DNA from: Allium sativum
Lineage: Eukaryota > Streptophyta > Magnoliopsida > Asparagales > Amaryllidaceae
Assembly (NCBI GenBank): GCA_030737875.1
Contig: CM060922.1
Span: 232,170,335-232,234,334, forward strand
Direction: 5' to 3'
DNA: 64,000 nt
The first letter of the stretch is position 1, and every line of letters starts with the position of its first letter. This document shows, piece by piece, positions 55,833 through 64,000 of the stretch. The notes under the pieces are model-generated. The model was given only the letters and a program-made list of their open reading frames with translations, did not search any database and was not told the DNA's origin. The position numbers and the translations under genes were made by a program.

Positions 55833-58502
55833 CATGTAACACCCCACGTCCATTAATGTCACTCACAAAGGGAATGCATTAACTTCTATGGAGGTTTTAG
55901 GTGAATATAGAACAGTAAAATTTCAACAAGACAGATATAAAATAGTACTTGGAAATTTAAAAACTTTATTTCAATTGTAGCAGAAGTCAAAACATGTTTG
56001 ATTACATCATAACACCATAATCAAGTACAATATCTATCTTGATAAAACAAGTACATAATCCCATTACATAAATAGCCATTAAAAAGAAAGATAACAAGCT
56101 GGACTTTACTTCAGCAGTCCAAGCTTTCCAAGAGATAAGCAATCCAATCAGACTCCACTGGAACTTGGCACAACCTGAGGACCTGAAGTGAGAAAAGGAT
56201 GAAAAAGAGGGGGGGTCAGACATAAAGTATGGCGAGTATGATAATTGTACAATACTATTATCAAAATAACTGGACTAAGGCATAAGCTGGAAAACAAGGA
56301 AATGTCTATGAAAGAGCAGATTAAGGACATAGACAATCGCTAAAGGAAACGTTATAGGCGCTCCTAAATACTAAAGGATAAACACTATACTGCACCACAC
56401 CAGTCACCCTAAAGATTGATTCCACTTAGCTTCACTTAGAAACTTTCTTAATGGCTTTACGTACTCCTAGCTAACTACATACGTGCCGCCTGCCCCTATC
56501 TCCACAAGGTGTACCCCACTTTCCATTTTTCGATCGGCTCCCTACTCGTAGATACCCGTGCTGGCCCCACAGTGGGGTGTATCATTCCCCTAAAGTGGCA
56601 ACCCGATATAACGGAGATGTACGGCTTATACCGACACGAGGCAACAACGTCTTACCTACCAGCCCGTGTCCACACACGCATACGAAACCCGTTGGACTTG
56701 CGTTGCCACCGCTCCCTGTTTTGGCCTCTTATAGTCAAACCCAGTATGCGTGTCCCGTCCTCGACTTGGGTCGAGCCCACAAAGATACGTTTTGGGATAC
56801 TGGTTGAAATGGGCCCCCCATTATTTCCCACAAGCATTCCACCTAAGCTTGTCCCATTAGTCCATCCACTTAACCCACTTAGTCATGTTCATTTACATGT
56901 GTATTTGGTTAAGTCTAATCGTATTTCAAATGCCTTTAAAGGCAACCACTAGATTCCTCATGCCACCCAAGGCAACTACTTAACCCCCATGTCCCACCTT
57001 ACATGATTATCTGGCTAAGTATTTCTTAATTCATTAAGGCCATAACCTCATAAAGACCTCTCACATTAGAATGGCATTTATGGCAGCTGGATTTGTCGGG
57101 CGGGTCCGGGCAGTCTTACACCACAAAAGAGTCTAACCTCATGTCTTTACAACTGTTATGCTTTAGTTTAGGCCTAGGAGCTCTCACATTGGGCCGACAT
57201 TTGTGACTACTGGATTTGCCGGGCGGGTCCGGGCAGGTTTACGTCACAAACGGGTCTAACCTCGTGTCCTAAGCATTGATTATTATTAATAATCCACTTT
57301 CCCCAATTTTAATAATTCCCTACTTGAATTATTAATTAATTCCAAATTTAACAATGTCCATAATTGACTCAATTATGGACATCCATTTAAGGCATGCAAA
57401 ATCATATCAGTTGCACCCCAATTTATTAATTTCCAAATATTACCCCCACGTTTGAACGTTTATTCGCAAAATGTATGGTAGACCCTATTAGTATAACTCA
57501 TAGCATAAAAGAAAATATTCACGACAACAACATATATATGTGACTAAATAAATCATAACAAGGGGTAAAACTTGCATACATTACAACTTGCATAAGGTTA
57601 TACATGTCATGGATCTAAGGGTGTCAACTTATTCATAATTCACATAATATGATTTTGATCAAATTTCATAAACTTGTATAGGACATGTGTGAATCAACAT
57701 CATTAACAATATGGTTTTATATGGGTACACCTAACTCAATAGGAAAATTCCCAAAAATCAAAATTCATTTAATCATAGATTCATGTATATGGGTACACCT
57801 AACTTAATAGGCAAATTCCCATATTCAAGATCCAATTAATTTGTAGATTCATGTATATGGGTACACCTAACCCAATAGGCAAATTCCCATAATCAAGATC
57901 TATTATAAAAAAAACATAAACTTTAAACATGATCCAATTCGCATAAATACTAACATCATGATTTTACAACTTGTATGATTCAACACAACTTAACATGACA
58001 TCATTATCATATAACATAAGTATTTCAACATATGTGATAATATGAGATCTACAACATATATAAGATTTACAACATAGCATATCATAATTTGCAACATAGC
58101 ATGATATGATTTACAACATAGCATAGCATGATTAATCACATATGACATAGCATAGGATTATTTACAACATAATCACTACAATATAACAACATGTATATGA
58201 TAACATAATAGCATAACAAGAGATCCACAACATAAATACATAACAATTCATATCACTTTCTTGTGATCCATTCATAACTTAATCAAATTATTTTATAATA
58301 ATATTGTGAGATTCATCATACTCACTATTTTAAAGAAGAGAAATAGAAAGAGAGAGAGCTTTTGATTTGATTTGAGTAGATTTAGTTTGTAGATTAGGCC
58401 TTCTTCTTCTTTAGTTTGTGACGGCTATGCTGAACTCCATGGCAACGGCATGTCGGTAGCTCTCCAATTTTTCAAGTGATTTAGGGTTAGTGTCTACCCA
58501 CT

Positions 58503-58510
58503 TATTTACA
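58503..58510 (-). promoter_or_regulatory. Altered TATA box in the 5' LTR of F
   Basis: The minus strand reads TGTAAATA where the other LTR has TATAAATA. This LTR is the one that would drive element RNA. Confidence 0.5.
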
Positions 58511-58668
58511 GATGTTAGGATTCATTTATGCCATTAGATTTAACCTATAAATAACTGCAGCCATTCAGACCAGATGGGGTTTATCTTATTGACTCAGCAA
58601 TGAGTTAGAAGTGACTCAGCAAACACTCAGCAAATTAATAAACTTCTATTCATGTTTACATTAACTGC

Positions 58669-58670
58669 CC

Positions 58671-58706
<36 letters not shown>
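58669..58706. repeat. (TA)n microsatellite in the 5' LTR of F
   Basis: It is longer than the matching tract at 50471-50502 in the other LTR. Confidence 0.85.
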
Positions 58707-58715
<9 letters not shown>

Positions 58716-58932
58716 CACCTATTCATGAATTCAAATTAATCCATAATTAACTTATGACCATTTCTACACATTAATTTTCGAATTAATGTCTTAATTCCAT
58801 TTTTCGCCTTTTAAGGCAATTCACATATCTCAAATTTGTTATATGCCTTTTTAAGGCTATTTCGTGCAAATTCTCAATATTAATTCTTTTAATTTGTGAA
58901 TATTAGTATTAACAGAAATACGGGGTGTTACA

Positions 58933-58937
58933 TCAAT
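58933..58937 (+). other. Target-site duplication of F, right copy (tcaat)
   Basis: Matches 47620-47624. Confidence 0.92.
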
Positions 58938-61900
58938 GGCAGAAAAGCTCTGAACTTTCTTCGATTCTCTTTCTCAACCTATTCTATAATTCAAGATGAT
59001 ACCAAAGCGGAAATTAAAGAAAAAAGAATGATCTTCGATTCTGTACGGACGACATGGGTTCTTTGGTGAAAAACATATGGAAGGAGGAAGATGTATTATC
59101 AGCAACAACGTTTCTTTAAAACGTGATTAATGGTAATAGTGGGAAAGGATTTATTTAACTAATTTAGTTTATGCAGTTTAATTTTGTAAAAACCATAACT
59201 TGTTCATATGAAAACAAAATGCAGAAATTTCAGATGTGTTAGAATCGTGGCGACGAGATCTACGTTTGAAAATTGATTAGAAGCGATTTGGGGCCAATTA
59301 GAACTTCAGGAAAATTCAGATCTGAACTGTTCTGAATTACAAAGCTTGGTGATATTTCTTTGTTTTAAAAATAATTAAAATTTAATTATCTTTCATTGTT
59401 TCAGTTCCATATATGTATGTTGATTAAATTAATTTCTGTGATGTATGGTATTGTATTTGTTGTTTGTTGATGATGATGGTTGTTGGGGTTTGTATTAATT
59501 AGATTATGTTAAACAATTTTGTGTTAATTAGATTGTTAACACATAGAAAATATCATTCTCATTGGTTATATAAAAAAATAGATTTATAAGAAAACAAAAA
59601 CATCATTTTGCTAGAAATTGATATATTAAGATTAGAATTCTCATTTTGCTAGAAATTGATATATTAAGATAAAATTCTCACTTTGATTAGAAAATGATAT
59701 TTTAGAGTAGAGACATCATTTATGTTAAAATTGTCATTTAGATTAGAAATGTTAAATTAGATTAAAATACCATTTTTGATTAGACATGTTAGTTAGTATT
59801 AAAATAAAAACATGTAAATTCATGTTTTGTCATTTTAACATGTTAGTTAGTATTAAAATAAAAACAATAACATTTTTAGTATAAAAATGCTACATTGGAA
59901 AACAATAACATTTTTAGTATAAAAATGCTGCATTGGAAAACAATAACATTTTTAGTATAAAAATGTTGCATTAGAAGAAGATTAACATTTTAGTTAAAAA
60001 TAACCTTTTGTCATATATTGTCATGTTAGTTAAAAATAACATATTTGTCATGTATTGTCATGTTAGATTAAAAATATACTTTTAGATAGAAATATTACGC
60101 AAATTATGTCATTTATAACATGTCATTTATATTAGAGGATAATTGGGTCATTTACATTAGCGTTAAACATGTCATTTATAACATGTCATTTATATTAGAA
60201 GATAATGGTGACATTTACCTTAGCGTTAAATATGTCATTTATAAAAAAGGTCATTTACATAGGATTTGTTCACGATAAATAAAATGTCATTTTATTGTAT
60301 TAAATTGTCAAAAATATAAGTATCATTTATGTTCATGTAGAATTGTCTGAAAATAAAGTATCATTCATGTTCATTTGGAAATGCCATTTATGTCCATATA
60401 GAAATATATATTAGATAAAAAGGACATGTTATATTAAAAGTGTTACCTTTGTTTAAAAGTGACATTATATTAAAATGTCACTTATTTAGCAATATATGTT
60501 AACATTGAAAATGTCATTCACATAGAAAAGATATGTAAATAATTCTCTTTTATTTTGTCATTAGAGAACATAGGTTAATTTATAAAAATATCATTTTTGT
60601 TAAATTTAGTATTAACATATAAATTTGTCAATTTTGTTAAATTAAGAATTGACATATAAAATTACCTTTTTTATAATTAGAAATTGTAAACTAATTCGTT
60701 TGTCATTAGAAAGAACAAACATTTATGTTAGAAACAAGCAATTATGTTAGAATTCAAGAGCGTCATTTATGTTAGAATTATAAAGAACATTTATGTTAGA
60801 AATAAACTTTTATGCTGGAATTCAAAAATATGTTACACTGCCATTTACAAGTTACCCGACTTGTTTATGTTGATTGGGACAATAATTTTTACACATCGCC
60901 CAAGTGCACGAATAATTTATTTAATTATTTGTTATGTGTATTTGTTGGTTGAAACCCCACACGAGTCTTGGGTTGATATCCACACATCGCCCTTGTGATT
61001 AGTTATAAGCGTTATTTATTTGACACTTATACAGTATTAATATTCACTATGGATGTTATTAATGATCTTATTATTAGTGTAGAATACATTGCGATGTTTG
61101 AAATCCATATAATTAAATTAGTAATTGTTTTAGGTCTCATTCCAATTTTGAATTAAAAGAATATTTAATTTAATATTTAGTTAAAGAAAACAAATAATGA
61201 CTTTGATGTTTTGAATTCAAAAGATTTTGTTTTGTTTGTTAAAAAGTTACAATGAAAAAGGTTGAATTAAAATATGAATTGGGCCATGACACGAGGTTAA
61301 GCCCAACTTATGGGATAAGTCTGCCCAGAACCAACCGGCATATCCAGCATCCATAAGTCGCAGGCTTAATGTGGGAGGTCTGGTCCATTGTAAAATATAA
61401 CTGAATAAGAAGTAATTGGGCTATTTAATATGTTTTATATAACAACGCCATTTTAACCCGAACGGGTTATCGATCAATTTAATTCACTTTAAATGAATAT
61501 AAGAAGTGATTTTCAAAATAGACTATTTTGAAAATGTTAATATGGAAAGAAAATAAAATATTCAATTTAGACTTTAAATTGCAATGAAGTTAAAATCGTT
61601 TTAAATGAATTTATAACTATTTTATAAAGTGTGTTAAAATGGAAATCGACAATATAATATATATAATATATATAATGATTTAATGGTTAATTGAATAAAT
61701 CTTATAATTAAGATTTAAGAAAGTAAATATATATATATATATAGGCATATACTCATATATATGTGTAAGTTACTGATAATTTTGTTTCAAGTTTTTCAGA
61801 TTACAGGTTGTAGATGTAACTGTGGAGCTTTAGGGGTTGCTGTTTGGATTGATTACTTGATTTGCTTTGGATAAATTGGAGTATGAGTAAATACAGATTG

Positions 61901-64000
61901 TAGATGAAGCAGTGGTTTTGGGTTTTGCTGCTTTGGATTGATCATTCTTGGCTTACTCTGGATATATTGGTGTGTGAGGAGTAGGAGTGTCTGTATTTTT
62001 TGGCGATCCATTACATCATTTGTTCTTTTAGTTTATTGTATGTATGGGAGTAGATATACTTCTTATTGGGTGGTGGCCTTGCCGGAATTCGATAACGAAG
62101 TATGATAGGTGGTGGCCTTGCCGGAACTCATCTATCTACTTTCCCTTACATTACTTTTTGAGACTCTTGTTTTTTGGGTCTGTGTTTTTTGGTGTATGTA
62201 TTTGGATATTTGTACCATTCTATTTTTATTATATATATGTGTGCTCTCTTCCCTTAGGAAGACCACACATTTTTGCTCAAAAAAAAAAAAAAGATTTAAG
62301 AAAGTTTTCCAATAAATTAATATTTACTTTGAATTAAATAGAATAAATTGGATTTTTGGATTGTTGTGAATGGTGTCTTAAATAACACTGTTCTTAACCC
62401 CAGTTAAGATAAGAATAAATCTTTTAATTAAGATTATTAGAGTTTCAATTATATTTAATAATTTGAATAAAATGATTTGTGAATTGAGTTTATCGTGAAC
62501 AATGTTTTTAAACGACATCTGTTCTTTAACTCAATTTACAGTGAGAATATAACTTGGAATTTATAAATCTTTTATTAAGATTTAATAGAAAATTTTCCAA
62601 AGTAAAGTTTTCCAATTTAATATATTAAATTGGGATTGAATGGAATTTGATTTAATAATATTTGAGATGAGCTTCTGTAAAAGAAGGTCGTTAATATATA
62701 TGGAATTTAAAAGGCTTTGCCGTTATTCCATTTATATTAATAGTCCGATACAGAAATTTATATCGATTATACATTGGTCTGATTTCTATGAAAATTCTAT
62801 ATTTAATGGAAGATGAATTTGAGTTTATCGTGAACAATGTTTTCAATGATATTAGTTCTTTAACTCAAATAAGATAAGATTAATTTCTTAAAATTTAAAA
62901 AAATCATTAAATAATGATTTTGATATTTAAAACCAAATTGGAGTTTTTAATAAATCTTTAAAAGAAAGGTTTAAGAATAAATTTGAAGAATTTATATTTG
63001 ATAAGATAATGCGAATAATTTATTAGAAGAATAATTCTAAATTGGAATGTGGCATTGGATGTGTTTTTATAGTACTTGATTTTAAAGTATAAAAATACGT
63101 GAGTTATTCGGAAAGACCGGGTTTAACCCATTCCGAATAATTACTACGACGATGAGGAGCCGAAGATGAAGACGGTGGTTGAAGGCCGACGATCTTCACA
63201 TCGTATGGATGTGTTGCTGCTGAGACCCTTGATGGGAGTAGCTACCTTGAAGGGGCTTCAGTGGCGGCCGTCCGGACTATTGTTGATTGTTCGGATTTGG
63301 TTTTCGCTCAGACCCAGAGCATAAGCTAGTAAATGGATGTGTGTCTGACATTGGATTTTGTTCCATGTGAATTAAATTGATCTTTATTAATGTATATCTG
63401 ATTGGTGGTGGAGAATTTATTCTCTTCTTAACACCCTGGTATATATTAATAGTGATTGATCGCATGACGTGAATTGTCAATGTGGCACGCCAAGATGCAA
63501 TTGATCAAGGCTTTTGTTGAAAAGCAGGGCCTTATGGGATGATCAAAGTATATCCTATCACGGCATAGTTTTGTGTATATCGTGACTTCGTGAGCCTCAC
63601 ACCCCGGTATGAGTCAAAAACGGGATACGGACCGTAGGGAGTGCACACGTTTCTTTCTAGCTAGAGTGATGTCAGGGACCTACCAGCACTGACATTTTAC
63701 TTATATGGATGATGGATTTTGAGGCGCATCGGATTTATAGGCCGCTAGTGGTCATATTATAGGTTTAAAGGAACCGGGAAGCTTGTGTTCGGGCATAACT
63801 AATCCAGCCATTGCACTATTGGCGGACCGGCCCTACCGCATCCAAGGATTGCCCATAGGTGTGATCCTGAGGCATTTGCTAGAGTGTCTCGAATCGGAGT
63901 GGAGCTTGCCCCTAGCCTCGACTCATGATGGAAATCCAATTTCCAATATGACCTTGCGGTTTTAATTGTAGAACTAGTATGGCGACATAGTAGGATGGGG
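58938..64000 (+). repeat. 3' LTR of C, second part (continues past window)
   Basis: It aligns with 40508-45010 and is cut by the window end. It differs by point changes, by absence of a ~34-bp segment found at 41653-41687, and by the retroposon at 61725-62292. It carries the conserved hairpin module near 63104-63145. No genes. Confidence 0.92.
61725..62292 (+). mobile_element. Poly(A) retroposon (truncated LINE or SINE) in the 3' LTR of C
   Basis: A ~567-bp block absent from the 5' LTR of C is flanked by the 14-bp duplication AGATTTAAGAAAGT (61711-61724 and 62292-62305). It ends in GGAAGACCACACATTTTTGC, TC and 14 A. Long variable duplication plus poly(A) means target-primed reverse transcription. 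GGTGGTGGCCTTGCCGGAA occurs twice (about 62071 and 62110). I find no clear pol III A and B boxes and no complete protein, so a 5'-truncated LINE tail is more likely than a SINE. Confidence 0.85.

Larger units (their letters stand above)
47625..58932 (-). mobile_element. Element F: Tekay/Del-type chromovirus, reverse orientation, nested in C
   Basis: It is bounded by TGTAACACCCC and GGGGTGTTACA with tcaat on both sides, 11,308 bp. Read on the minus strand: 5' LTR 58932-55835, Met primer site, gag, protease, RT, RNase H, integrase and chromodomain in one frame (55637-51288), hairpin, polypurine tract, 3' LTR 50724-47625. The chromodomain and motifs indicate Tekay/Del. The LTRs are nearly identical (five mismatches in the first ~300 bp on the plus strand), so this is a fairly young copy, yet it has four stop codons and a lost RT catalytic residue. 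Confidence 0.94.
55835..58932 (-). repeat. 5' LTR of F (3098 bp, right side)
   Basis: It matches 47625-50724. Differences include a longer TA tract at about 58669-58706, a shorter G run near 56211 and a changed TATA box. No genes. Confidence 0.94.
16387..64000 (+). mobile_element. Element C: giant-LTR, almost interior-less retrotransposon (right end outside window)
   Basis: Two copies of an LTR starting TGTAACGACC(T/C)(A/G)G(A)ATTTTGGGGCC begin at 16387 and 46398. With nested insertions removed the 5' LTR is about 6.4 kb (16387-16769 plus 39679-45720). The interior is only 45721-46397: primer site, 0.6 kb without coding capacity, hairpin and polypurine tract. The 3' LTR is interrupted by F and a retroposon and runs past 64000. 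The element is non-autonomous and resembles A and B in its LTR modules. Confidence 0.88.

Noticed and set aside
61725..62292. SINE with internal pol III promoter
   Set aside because: I could not find A and B box matches at the right spacing, so I left the type open.

Overview
The window is plant nuclear DNA, most likely from a repeat-rich eudicot heterochromatin. I see no cellular gene. Almost every base belongs to nested LTR retrotransposons of the Ty3/gypsy superfamily. The plant call rests on initiator-Met and Lys primer sites, Tekay/Del-type chromovirus and Tat-lineage polyproteins, and a plant-style TATA/intron signature. The species cannot be named from this.

Layout. The outermost layer is a very long LTR, B (12306-16386), interrupted on both sides. 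Element A (window start to 12305) ends at its left edge and element C starts at its right edge. A has ~5.9 kb LTRs (1-4027 truncated, 6357-12305) around a 2.3 kb interior that keeps a broken gag and the tail of a chromodomain but no pol. C (16387 to beyond 64000) has ~6.4 kb LTRs around only 677 bp of non-coding interior (45721-46397). A, B and C share LTR modules and form one group of giant-LTR, non-autonomous elements.

Element D (16770-39673, TSD gtaaa) sits in the 5' LTR of C. It is a LARD-like derivative with 4.36 kb LTRs and only relics of protease and integrase inside. Element E (26272-38564, TSD aaggg) sits in the 3' LTR of D. E is a Tat-lineage element with 1.3 kb LTRs, a tRNA-Lys primer site, gag-pro, and RT / RNase H / second RNase H / integrase in one frame broken by TAG codons. 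Downstream of pol it carries two tandem arrays and a gene-like unit on the opposite strand. Element F (47625-58932, minus strand, TSD tcaat) sits in the 3' LTR of C. F is a Tekay/Del-type chromovirus with a full-length polyprotein frame carrying four stop codons and a damaged RT active site. A short poly(A) retroposon (61725-62292, 14-bp TSD) also sits in the 3' LTR of C.

How the parts relate. F and D share LTR ends, leader, pre-PPT sequence and pol relics, so D looks like a deletion derivative of an F-like element. A, C, D and F have matching primer sites, and A, C and D would need enzymes supplied in trans. The most striking observation is a hairpin that ends exactly 17 nt before the 3' LTR in A, C, D and F, with compensatory stem changes, and an unrelated hairpin ending 18 nt before the 3' LTR in E. 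The second is the antisense unit in E, with a TATA box, a 5' exon, consensus splice sites around a ~1.3 kb intron, and an ORF whose ATG follows the acceptor. The third is the gag-pro stop of E, which lies in a TMV-type readthrough context (TAG-CAA-TTA).
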